This document shows, piece by piece, positions 6,537 to 12,858 of a stretch of 14,284 nucleotides of DNA (the first letter of the stretch is position 1; each line of letters opens with the position of its first letter). The DNA is from Methanosarcinales archaeon (lineage in GTDB: Archaea; Halobacteriota; Methanosarcinia; Methanotrichales; Methanotrichaceae). A program made the position numbers and the translations under genes. The notes beneath the pieces were generated by a model. The model searched no databases. It was not told the origin of the DNA and was given only the letters and a program-made list of their open reading frames with translations. The stretch covers positions 1 to 14,284 of the forward strand of contig JAAEEW010000128.1 of the NCBI GenBank assembly GCA_013415595.1. The letters run 5' to 3'.

Positions 6537-6592
6537 GTCAACCCTCCTCAATCATCATGATTTTTGTCTGCCAGTTCAGCACTGCCAGCTAC

Positions 6593-7342
6593 TTAACCGT
6601 TATCTCTTCGCCGGAGGGCCTGAGAGCAGGCCGGGCATTCATCGTTTCTCTCCACACCCAGCTGGTCCATGCAGGCCTCCACTCCGTCCCAGATCAGCAG
6701 CCGGTTCTCCAGCCGGCCTTCCATTCCCAGGATGCACTTGACCGCCTCCGTGGCCTGAATGCTGCCGATGATCCCGCAGGTGGCCCCCAGGACCGGAGGG
6801 GCCACTTTAGGCGGAGCCCGGGGAAAGATGCAGCGCAGGCAGGCCGTCCTTCCTGGAACTACGGTTGTGGCCTGGCCGTGAAATCCGGAGACGGCACCGT
6901 GGACCAGGGGCATCCCTCGCCGCAATGCCGCGTCGTTCAGCAGGTAGCGGCACTGGAAGCTGTCCATGGCGTCAACAATCAGGTCACAGCCCCCGGCCAG
7001 ATCCATGACGTTGTCCCGGTCGATGGTGGCCGCCAGGGGCTCCACCTCTATCTCGGAGTTGAGCTCCATCAGGCGCCGGGATGTCCGGTCCGCCTTCCCC
7101 CGGCCCAGGTCCTCCTCCCGGTAGATGATCTGCCGGTTGAGGTTGCTCACCTCCACCACGTCCTGGTCCACGATTCGGAGCCTCCCCACCCCTGCCGCCG
7201 CCAGGTACAGGGATACCACCGACCCCAGCCCCCCGGCGCCGGCCACCAGCACCCGGGCCCCGCTCAGACGTTCCTGGCCCTCCTGCCCCAGGAGGGGGAC
7301 CTGTCGTGCATACCTGGTCCAGGCCCGGGAATGCTCTGTCAT
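6593..7342 (-). CDS. HesA/MoeB/ThiF-family E1-like adenylyltransferase
   Basis: This 249-aa protein is an E1-like enzyme that would adenylate the C-terminal glycine of a ThiS/MoaD-type carrier. It shows RYARQ (10-14), the ATP loop GAGGLGS (35-41), VDQDVVEVSNLNRQ (58-71), Lys83 and DAMDSF (124-129). The structural zinc ligands are CLRC (168-171) and CPAC (236-239). Cys189 in GATCGIIGS lies where some relatives place a catalytic cysteine. No rhodanese domain is present, so sulfur must come from elsewhere. The ATG at 7342 follows GGTGAGGGGG; a GTG at 7351 overlapping the upstream stop is an alternative. It lies directly after the ThiS-type carrier gene and upstream of moaD, so it may serve both carriers. 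Assignment to MoeB rather than ThiF or HesA is not possible from sequence alone. Confidence 0.92.
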   Translation of the reverse strand: MTEHSRAWTRYARQVPLLGQEGQERLSGARVLVAGAGGLGSVVSLYLAAAGVGRLRIVDQDVVEVSNLNRQIIYREEDLGRGKADRTSRRLMELNSEIEVEPLAATIDRDNVMDLAGGCDLIVDAMDSFQCRYLLNDAALRRGMPLVHGAVSGFHGQATTVVPGRTACLRCIFPRAPPKVAPPVLGATCGIIGSIQATEAVKCILGMEGRLENRLLIWDGVEACMDQLGVERNDECPACSQALRRRDNG

Positions 7343-7347
7343 CCCCC

Positions 7348-7620
7348 TCACCCGCCGATTACCGCCGGAATGACCGCTATCTCGTCGCCGTCGGCCAGCG
7401 CCATCTCCAGCCCTCCCTGGCCCAGGACGTTTTGTCCGTTTCTAAGCACGTTGACGTCGTCCCTGAGCTGGCCATCCCCGGAGAACATCCTGTCCCGGTG
7501 GGGCGGGGAAAAGAGCCCCTCCAGGAGGGTTCTAAGGGTGCATCCTTCCTCCAGGGTCACCTCTCGCTCTCTGCCCAGCAAATTTCGAAAGCCGGCGAAG
7601 GCCTTGACCTTGATCTTCAT
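7348..7620 (-). CDS. ThiS/MoaD-type sulfur carrier, linked to YcaO-TfuA
   Basis: This 90-aa ubiquitin-like protein begins MKIKVKAFAGFRNLLG and ends PAVIGG, with the exposed Gly-Gly of sulfur carriers. It follows tfuA by 24 nt with GGAGG 9 nt before the ATG at 7620, and its stop touches the start of the E1-like gene. Its position between tfuA and the E1-like gene, rather than beside moaE, suggests that it carries sulfur for the YcaO/TfuA thioamidation. I recall work on bacterial thioamide peptides in which TfuA promotes release of sulfide from a thiocarboxylated ThiS-type protein. The role in molybdopterin or thiamine synthesis remains possible because the fold cannot tell them apart. Confidence 0.88.
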   Translation of the reverse strand: MKIKVKAFAGFRNLLGREREVTLEEGCTLRTLLEGLFSPPHRDRMFSGDGQLRDDVNVLRNGQNVLGQGGLEMALADGDEIAVIPAVIGG

Positions 7621-7644
7621 GACAAAATCCTCCTCAACAGCCCC

Positions 7645-8313
7645 TCACTCCCCCTTTGCCGCCCTCAGCTCCTCGGCCAGCTCTCTGATGCGCCGCAGGG
7701 CCTGCTGGGCGTCTTCTCTCTTCAGGTCCCTCCTCTCCCGCTCCAGGAACTCCTGAAAACCGGACCGGGCCTCCTCCGGGACTCTGCCCTCAGCGTCCTG
7801 GATCAGGCGCCGGTAGCTCCGGTCGGGGAAGTAGACCGATTGGGCCAGGGCCAGCAGGGCCTCCTCGCTTCCGGCATCGATGAATCCCTTCTCCCGGGCC
7901 AGGCGCAGGTTGAATCTGATGTTCACCAGGGGCTCGGAGATGGGGGCCAGGCCGAGGGGGTCGAAGGTGAGGGCCACCTCGTCGTCGGAGTCCAGCTCGC
8001 CGCTACGGTACATGCGGTATATCTCCCCCACCCCTTCCATGCCGAATATGTCGGTCTCCGAGGCCCGCAGGGCTCCCATGCTGGAAGCCCCCACCATCTT
8101 CACCCCCCGCTTTAAAGCGTCCAGTATCTCCCGGTGGCCCACGGCGCAGTCCTGGAAGAAGACCCCGTCTATCAGCCCGATTATCCGCGCCCCGTCCTTC
8201 ACCGCCCGGGGGATGTCTCCCCTCATGGCCGGGGGCCGATAGTCTGCCTCCAGGATCTCCCTGGCCAGCTCAACTGGAGCGCTTGGCCCTAGAAACACGA
8301 CGATTTCTGGCAT
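7645..8313 (-). CDS. tfuA: TfuA-like protein, partner of YcaO in thioamidation
   Basis: This 222-aa protein matches the TfuA core family: MPEIVVFLGPSAP at the N-terminus, ARIIGLIDGVFFQ (42-54), GHREILDALKRGVKMVGASS (59-78) and MGALRASE (79-86). The C-terminal 50 residues are highly charged and probably helical. In methanogens YcaO and TfuA together are needed to convert a glycine of McrA to thioglycine; TfuA is thought to supply or release the sulfur. The ATG at 8313 is supported by homology of the first strand and by GGTG 5 nt upstream. An extension to a TTG at 8352 is possible in frame but would only add sequence overlapping ycaO. The chosen start overlaps the 3' end of ycaO by 44 nt, so the two are probably translationally coupled. 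Confidence 0.92.
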   Translation of the reverse strand: MPEIVVFLGPSAPVELAREILEADYRPPAMRGDIPRAVKDGARIIGLIDGVFFQDCAVGHREILDALKRGVKMVGASSMGALRASETDIFGMEGVGEIYRMYRSGELDSDDEVALTFDPLGLAPISEPLVNIRFNLRLAREKGFIDAGSEEALLALAQSVYFPDRSYRRLIQDAEGRVPEEARSGFQEFLERERRDLKREDAQQALRRIRELAEELRAAKGE

Positions 8314-9481
8314 CTCTGCACCGCTGGCCCATGCGATCCGGGTCCACGCCAAACATCTCCAGGCCGGGGACCACCACTCTGACCACGGGCACGCCGATCT
8401 CCTCCCTGGTCAGGTTCACCACTATGGCTCGCCGGAGCCCGGCCGCCTCCAGCTGCCGGAGCATGAAGCGGATGTCCTCCAGGAAGTCGTTGCTGTCGAA
8501 GGATCTGACCTCGGAGAAGTCCCTCTTCTCTCCGGTGGCGAACCAGTGCTTGTTCAGCCTCTTCATGCGGTCGTAGCCCACCTGGCGCTTGAAGTCGGCC
8601 ATGGTGGTGTCCTCCCGGGCCCCGTGGATCTGGGTGAGCCTGCTCTGGGCCACCTCGGTCAGGGCTCGCAGCAGGGTGACTCCGGCGCTGGTGTGTGTTC
8701 CCATGCCGGTGGTGAGCAGGGCCTGGTCCTTCAGCCTGACGTCGTCGGAGATGGCGGCCAGGGTTGGCACCTCCACGTCGCTGGTGATGTCTTTGACGTA
8801 GACGTCCACCTCCGCCCGGGAGAACCGGTCCAGCAGCTCCCCGGCCAGGCCGTCGCCCCGGTTGACCAGGGTGGGCCCGGTGTTCCTGGTGATCTCCACC
8901 AGCGACCAGGCGTCCCTCTCGATAACCTCCGCCAGTCCGTGGAAAACGGCCTCCTCGATCTCATTTCCAGAGGCGAGACCGTTGGTGTTGGTCCGGAAGA
9001 GGTTGTGGTAGCCCTCGGAGAGGGGATGAAATACGGCGCTGGCCGGGACGTAGATCTCCTGGTCGTTCATCAGATCCTGCCCCAGGATCCAGGGTATCTC
9101 TGCATCCGGATCGGCGGCGGGGGGCAAGTTGAGCTCCCGGGGGTCCAGGGATGCTTCTTTCATCTCCGAGAAGCGGGAGACCAATAGCTTCCTCTCCCCC
9201 GCCTCTGCCGAGTACCTCTCGATGCCCTCCATGATGGCCGAGACCCGGGCCTCGGTGGGGGTGGCCCCCTTGCCGTTGTAAACCGAGACCGCGCCGCCCT
9301 GGGCGGTGGGGCGGATGGATGAAAAGACCGGAATTCCTATCCTGTCCAGGTTGGTTATGTCGGCTACTCGGGTGATTCCCGCCGCGGGCATCCTGGCCTC
9401 CACCCTGGCCAGGGTCTCCTCCGGGGAGACCACGCGGTGTGTGTCTTGCTTGTATCTCTTAAGACAGGATCTCAGTCTCAT
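8270..9481 (-). CDS. ycaO: YcaO protein, McrA thioglycine-forming type (methanogenesis marker protein 1)
   Basis: This 403-aa protein is a YcaO-fold ATP-dependent enzyme that activates a peptide-backbone amide. The methanogen type, with TfuA, installs thioglycine near the active site of methyl-coenzyme M reductase. Visible signatures are DRIGIPVFSSIRP (46-58), the KGATPTEARVSAIMEGIERY stretch (71-90) with ATP/Mg-binding glutamates, EEAVFHGLAEVIERDAWSL (176-194) and TTGMGTHTSAGVTLLRALTE further on. The C-terminal VVRVVVPGLEMFGVDP precedes a basic tail (RDARNRRVSRAKRSS) encoded within tfuA. That tail may be an accident of the overlap. The ATG at 9481 follows the preceding stop by 3 nt, with GGAG/GGTGA just upstream. 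No thiazole-forming partner or RiPP precursor gene is nearby, which favours the McrA role. Confidence 0.94.
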   Translation of the reverse strand: MRLRSCLKRYKQDTHRVVSPEETLARVEARMPAAGITRVADITNLDRIGIPVFSSIRPTAQGGAVSVYNGKGATPTEARVSAIMEGIERYSAEAGERKLLVSRFSEMKEASLDPRELNLPPAADPDAEIPWILGQDLMNDQEIYVPASAVFHPLSEGYHNLFRTNTNGLASGNEIEEAVFHGLAEVIERDAWSLVEITRNTGPTLVNRGDGLAGELLDRFSRAEVDVYVKDITSDVEVPTLAAISDDVRLKDQALLTTGMGTHTSAGVTLLRALTEVAQSRLTQIHGAREDTTMADFKRQVGYDRMKRLNKHWFATGEKRDFSEVRSFDSNDFLEDIRFMLRQLEAAGLRRAIVVNLTREEIGVPVVRVVVPGLEMFGVDPDRMGQRCRDARNRRVSRAKRSS

Positions 9482-9484
9482 TGG

Positions 9485-10492
9485 TCACCATCTCCTGGCC
9501 TTCGAGGGCTTGAGAATATCCTGGGCGTCTCCCCTCAGGAGCATGTTGGTGAGGGCGCTCAGGGAGCAGAGGGTGCCCCGGCCCTCCACCTCCTCTCCGG
9601 CGATGCGGGCCACTATCCCCCCATCGGCGGTCACCTCCACCTCCGCTCCAATCTGGGAGAGGCGGTGCAGGATGATATTTCCCGTGGCCCCCATGGACTT
9701 GTCCATCCAGCAGTGCTTGAAGGGGCATAGGTTGCAGTAGAGCTTGAACTGCTCGGCGCTGGCCTGGGGCACCAGCCCGGCGGCGATCTCCGCCTTGACC
9801 GTCCCGTAGGCCATGCAGCAGCCGAGCACGGCCCCGGCCAGTATGTCTTCGCCCACCGCCAGGGTCACCCTGACGTGGCCGTCCTTGACATGATAGCGGT
9901 TCTCGATTCCCAGCCGGTACTTCTTCTCCCCGGTGTTGGGCTTTCCGCAAAGCTCTCTCTTGATCTCCCCGGCCAGGGGAGAGCGGGCCACCCCCACGGT
10001 CACCGCGCAGGTGGGGCAGTAGGTGGGAGGCGAGCAGGCCATGACCTGGCCTTCGTGGTCCAGGAAGGTGGCCACCACTCCCAGGCCCACCCGCTTGATG
10101 AGGGTCCTGCCCCCCATCTGGTTTACCAGGTTCAGAGCCATCACCGCCGGGGTCACCACCCGGCCGTATCCGAACAGGTCGGCCACCCGCATGACGTCCT
10201 CCTCCGAGCTGGTCCCGTCCCGCCTCAGGTCCTCCTCCAAGGACGGGGGCGCCAGCCCGGCGTCCAGCTCCGCCGCCAGCACCGCCGGCGACCAGACGAT
10301 TCCAAATCCCTCGCCCATCACCTCTCCGGAAGGGTCCAGCACTCGGGCCAGGATGCCCTGGGGCTGCTCCTGGGCCACGATGCTCCACCCCGCCCGGCAG
10401 ATCTCCTCGGCCACGGCATGACAGGCTCCGCAGGCCCCTTCCCTGGGGTCCAGGGCCTCTTCAATTCTCTCCTTGAGGTCTTCCCCGGTCAA
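9485..10492 (-). CDS. Unrecognised cysteine-rich protein, first gene of the YcaO/TfuA operon
   Basis: I do not recognise this 335-aa protein. It has 13 cysteines, mostly clustered: C21xxC24 and C32; C153-x5-C159xxC162; C182; a CC pair at 225-226; C253xxC256-x4-C261; and C309. Spacings of this kind suggest iron-sulfur or zinc sites. The middle reads LDHEGQVMACSPPTYCPTC, and the C-terminal third has GNIILHRLSQIGAEVEV followed by TADGGIVARIAGEEVEG, which looks like a small beta-rich ligand domain. There is no signal peptide or membrane span. The start is the TTG at 10492, 8 nt after a strong GGAGG (10502-10508 region); a GTG at 10501 lies inside that ribosome site. Its stop is 3 nt from ycaO. 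As the promoter-proximal gene it may act in sulfur supply or in modifying the same target, an inference. Confidence 0.78.
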   Translation of the reverse strand: MTGEDLKERIEEALDPREGACGACHAVAEEICRAGWSIVAQEQPQGILARVLDPSGEVMGEGFGIVWSPAVLAAELDAGLAPPSLEEDLRRDGTSSEEDVMRVADLFGYGRVVTPAVMALNLVNQMGGRTLIKRVGLGVVATFLDHEGQVMACSPPTYCPTCAVTVGVARSPLAGEIKRELCGKPNTGEKKYRLGIENRYHVKDGHVRVTLAVGEDILAGAVLGCCMAYGTVKAEIAAGLVPQASAEQFKLYCNLCPFKHCWMDKSMGATGNIILHRLSQIGAEVEVTADGGIVARIAGEEVEGRGTLCSLSALTNMLLRGDAQDILKPSKARRW

Positions 10493-10574
10493 TCGACTCA
10501 CCTCCTGAGGTCTGTTATGACATTCTCGCTGCCGACTTTTTATCAGCCGCCAATGGTGGTTATGGGGGCGGGAT

Positions 10575-10583
10575 AGATATAAA
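10575..10583 (-). promoter_or_regulatory. TATA box of the ten-gene sulfur-transfer operon
   Basis: On the minus strand TTTATATCT (complement of 10575-10583) is a near-consensus archaeal TATA box. It starts 14 nt after the stop of the thioesterase gene. A transcript start about 25-27 nt downstream (about 10552) gives a leader of about 60 nt ending in the GGAGG before the TTG at 10492. No comparably clear promoter was seen further inside the operon. Confidence 0.7.
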
Positions 10584-10596
10584 CTCTGCCGGCCCT

Positions 10597-11022
10597 TCAC
10601 AGGAAGGGCAGAGGCTCCTGTTTTCTGAAGGCCATGGCCTGGCAGGTGGCTATCAGCCTCTCCTTCCTGTCCCGGACCTCGATGTTGTAGGTGCAGATGC
10701 TGCGGGTCCTGCTGACCTCCCGGGCCTCGGCGTAGAGGGCCTCTCCAGGCATGGCCGGACGCAGGTAGTTGATGTTGACGCTGAGGGCCACGGCCACAGT
10801 TCCGTGGGAGTTGGCGGCCGCGCCGAAGGCCTGGTCCATCAGGGCGAATATGGCCCCCCCGTGTACGGTTCCAAAGAGGTTGTCCAGCTCGTCGGTCTCT
10901 TCCATCTCCACCCTGGAGTACCCTTCGTCCAGTCCCACCAGTTTCAGCCCCAGGCGCCTGGCAAAGGGCTGGTCGTCGGATTTGCTGCGGATACTTTCCA
11001 TGACTTTTTGATCCAGAGGCAT
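10597..11022 (-). CDS. PaaI-family hotdog-fold thioesterase
   Basis: This 141-aa protein has the hotdog thioesterase signature: NLFGTVHGGAIFALMDQAFG (48-67) with His54-Gly55-Gly56 and Asp63, then SVNINYLRPAMPGEALYAEA, a central beta-sheet segment. The family hydrolyses acyl-CoA thioesters, and PaaI members favour aryl- or phenylacetyl-CoA; here the substrate is unknown. GGGGGG directly precedes the ATG at 11022, and a TATA box at 11050-11058 predicts a leader of under 10 nt. The downstream operon has its own promoter, so this is probably a single-gene transcript with some read-through. Family confident, substrate not. Confidence 0.9.
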   Translation of the reverse strand: MPLDQKVMESIRSKSDDQPFARRLGLKLVGLDEGYSRVEMEETDELDNLFGTVHGGAIFALMDQAFGAAANSHGTVAVALSVNINYLRPAMPGEALYAEAREVSRTRSICTYNIEVRDRKERLIATCQAMAFRKQEPLPFL

Positions 11023-11049
11023 CCCCCCGGACTGCTGAGAGCATACCCC

Positions 11050-11058
11050 ATAAATATA
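11050..11058 (-). promoter_or_regulatory. TATA box of the thioesterase gene
   Basis: On the minus strand TATATTTAT (complement of 11050-11058) lies about 30 nt upstream of the thioesterase ATG at 11022. The predicted transcript start falls near 11030, so the mRNA would be nearly leaderless. Another AT-rich element (complement of about 11085-11096) lies further upstream and could be an alternative. Confidence 0.6.
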
Positions 11059-11194
11059 TGACGTGAAGGGCGGACCGGGAAGGGCTATACTTTATCAAGG
11101 GCCATTATCAGATGAGCGGTTTGCCCCTCGGTGTACGCGCCGGCAGCAAAAATTTATTGCATTTCTAATATTATGATTCTACACCTCGAAATGG

Positions 11195-11200
11195 TTAAAT
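11195..11200 (+). promoter_or_regulatory. Possible TATA box for the rightward hypothetical-aminotransferase unit
   Basis: TTAAAT at 11195-11200, preceded by CGAAATGG, is centred about 28 nt before the ATG at 11226, so a start of transcription near the ATG itself would give a leaderless mRNA. That fits the lack of any ribosome site there. A second AT-rich element, CTAATATTATG at 11165-11175, is an alternative with a leader of about 25-30 nt. The divergent spacer 11023-11225 thus serves promoters in both directions. Confidence 0.4.
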
Positions 11201-11225
11201 CCGGCTTTCCTTATGCTTTCATTAA

Positions 11226-11711
11226 ATGCTCTCTTCTCCCCTCAGACCGGATCTTCTCTCGCTGGAGATCAGCGGGGCCGCAGCCTCCATAACCCTCACC
11301 CAGGGGGCCATCAACATCTGGTGTGGGCGAAACCTGGACCACCGTCTTCTCTACCGGATCCTCAATCTGATATCCCGGGTGGACCCGGCGGCAGAGCACG
11401 AGCGAGAGGTCTACTGTCCCTTCGACGAGATCAGCGATTTCGAGGGCAACGGCTATATCCTGACCTCTTACGCCCGGAAGGGGGAACGATACCGGGCCAT
11501 ATTCGTGGTCCCCCTGTCCCGGGAGTCCGCCCTGGAGAGGTTCATTCTCTCCATCGTGGAGGAACTGCACCGCGAGGATGTGCGCATAAGCCTTCGCTGG
11601 CGGGGCGGATTTGCCAGAATGAGGGCTCTTTGCCAGGAGCTGCAGAAGCTAAACTATTTCACCCTCTACAATCCGATCTACAGGGAAGAGCAGAGGTCAA
11701 AGGAGGACTGA
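11226..11711 (+). CDS. Hypothetical protein, 161 aa, coupled to an aminotransferase gene
   Basis: I do not recognise a family. The protein is soluble-looking, with alternating strands and helices: LSLEISGAAASITLTQGAIN near the N-terminus, RLLYRILNLISRV (a helix), GNGYILTSYARKGERYRAIF (a strand pair) and two C-terminal helices (ERFILSIVEELHRED and FARMRALCQELQKL). It ends in a charged tail. It has no signal peptide, membrane span or metal motif; its three cysteines are scattered. The ATG at 11226 directly follows an in-frame TAA, so no longer start is possible. There is no ribosome site, consistent with a leaderless mRNA. Its stop is 3 nt before the aminotransferase ATG, and the ribosome site of that gene lies inside its last codons. 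Codon use is like its neighbours, so it appears to be a real gene. Confidence 0.78.
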   Translation: MLSSPLRPDLLSLEISGAAASITLTQGAINIWCGRNLDHRLLYRILNLISRVDPAAEHEREVYCPFDEISDFEGNGYILTSYARKGERYRAIFVVPLSRESALERFILSIVEELHREDVRISLRWRGGFARMRALCQELQKLNYFTLYNPIYREEQRSKED

Positions 11712-11714
11712 TTA

Positions 11715-12818
11715 ATGAGGTTTGCTAGCCATATCAGGGAGATGGAGGTCTCGGGAATCAGGAAATGCTTCGAGGGCGCAGGCCCCACCTGCGTGAACCT
11801 GAGCATCGGCCAGCCGGACTTCGACACGCCCATGCACGTGAAGGAGGCGGCCATCAAGGCCATCAGGGACGGATTTACCGGCTACACCCCCAACCTGGGA
11901 GTGCCGGACCTGCGGGAGGCCATCAGCCAGAAATTCAGGAAGGACAACGGCCTCGACTACTCGCCATCGCAGATCATGGTCACCAGCGGAGCCAGCGAGG
12001 CTCTGTTCCTGGCGGTGGCCTCCCTGGTGGAGGAGGGCGACGAGGTGCTGGTTCCGGACCCGGGCTTCCTGTCTTACGCCGCCCTCACCAGGTCGGTGGG
12101 CGGAAAGGCTGTTGGCGTGCCCCTCAGCGGGGACCTCACACTGACCCCGGAGGCGGTACAGGAGCGGGTCACCTCCCGCACTAAGGCCATAATCGTCAAC
12201 TCGCCGGGCAATCCCACCGGGGCTGTCCAGAGCAAAGAGGAGCTGCAAGGAGTGGCCCAGGTGGCAGACGACTGCGACCTCGCCCTGATCTCCGACGAGG
12301 TCTACGAGCACTTCATCTACCAGGGAGAGCACGTGAGCCCGGCCCGGTTCTCGGACAACGTGATCACCATCAACGCCGTCTCCAAGACCTACGCCATGAC
12401 CGGCTGGCGCCTGGGGTACCTGGCCGCCAGCGAGGAGGCGGTGGAGGAGATGCTGAAGATCCATCAGTACTCCCAGGCCTGTGCGTCCTCCATATCCCAG
12501 GTGGCGGCCCACGCCGCCCTGGCCGGGCCCCAGGATTGCGTCTCCACCATGAAGGAGGCCTTCCGCAGGCGCAGGGACCTGCTGGTGAAGAGCCTGGAGG
12601 AGATGGGGGTGGACTTCGTCGTCCCCCAGGGAGCTTTCTACCTGTTTCCACGGGTGGGCGACGGGGATGGGACGGCGGCCAGCCTGCTTCAAAACGGAGT
12701 GATAACCGTCCCCGGGTCGGCCTTCGGTCCCCGGGGGAAAGAGCACATCAGAATCTCTTATGCAGCTTCTGATGAGAGTATTCTTACGGCCATCGAGCGC
12801 ATGAGAGAGATCCTTTAA
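11715..12818 (+). CDS. PLP-dependent class I/II aminotransferase (AspC-like)
   Basis: This complete 367-aa enzyme is an aspartate-aminotransferase-like fold-type I protein. It shows LSIGQPDFDTP (29-39), GYTPNLGVPDLREAI (56-70), TSGASEAL (90-97) and the NSPGNPTG loop (162-169). SDEVYEHF (193-200) has the cofactor-contacting Asp194 and Tyr197. SKTYAMTGWRLGY (223-235) has the Schiff-base Lys224, and Arg of HIRISYA near 346 should bind the substrate carboxylate. It is short for the family (usually about 380-400) but nothing is missing. AGGAGG at 11701-11706 is well placed for the ATG at 11715 and implies coupling with the gene before it. The substrate may be aspartate or an aromatic or branched amino acid. 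It is not closely related to the partial aminotransferase at 1-600. Confidence 0.92.
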   Translation: MRFASHIREMEVSGIRKCFEGAGPTCVNLSIGQPDFDTPMHVKEAAIKAIRDGFTGYTPNLGVPDLREAISQKFRKDNGLDYSPSQIMVTSGASEALFLAVASLVEEGDEVLVPDPGFLSYAALTRSVGGKAVGVPLSGDLTLTPEAVQERVTSRTKAIIVNSPGNPTGAVQSKEELQGVAQVADDCDLALISDEVYEHFIYQGEHVSPARFSDNVITINAVSKTYAMTGWRLGYLAASEEAVEEMLKIHQYSQACASSISQVAAHAALAGPQDCVSTMKEAFRRRRDLLVKSLEEMGVDFVVPQGAFYLFPRVGDGDGTAASLLQNGVITVPGSAFGPRGKEHIRISYAASDESILTAIERMREIL

Positions 12819-12821
12819 ATA
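12814..12821 (+). promoter_or_regulatory. TATA box of the aIF5A gene, overlapping the aminotransferase stop
   Basis: TTTAAATA at 12814-12821 contains the TAA stop of the preceding gene. It is about 25 nt from a predicted transcript start near 12842, 11-17 nt before the candidate aIF5A start codons. It argues against using the GTG at 12823 as the start. Confidence 0.55.
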
Positions 12822-12858
12822 GGTGCTGAATTATTTCGTCCCCCACGGGTTGATGAAC

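Noticed and set aside
6557..8115. Long plus-strand frames opposite the E1-like, carrier and TfuA genes
   Set aside because: They lie antisense to three clear genes, resemble no family and have no promoter or ribosome site; GC-rich codon bias explains them.
8270..9481. YcaO as part of a RiPP (azole or thioamide peptide) cluster
   Set aside because: No precursor peptide, dehydrogenase, protease or exporter gene is nearby. The TfuA partner and the methanogen families favour the McrA thioglycine role.
10493..11098. N-terminal extension of the Cys-rich protein up to 11098
   Set aside because: The extension runs out of frame through the thioesterase gene and its low-complexity Arg/Gly/Pro composition is that of a shadow. 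A strong ribosome site and a TATA box support the start at 10492.
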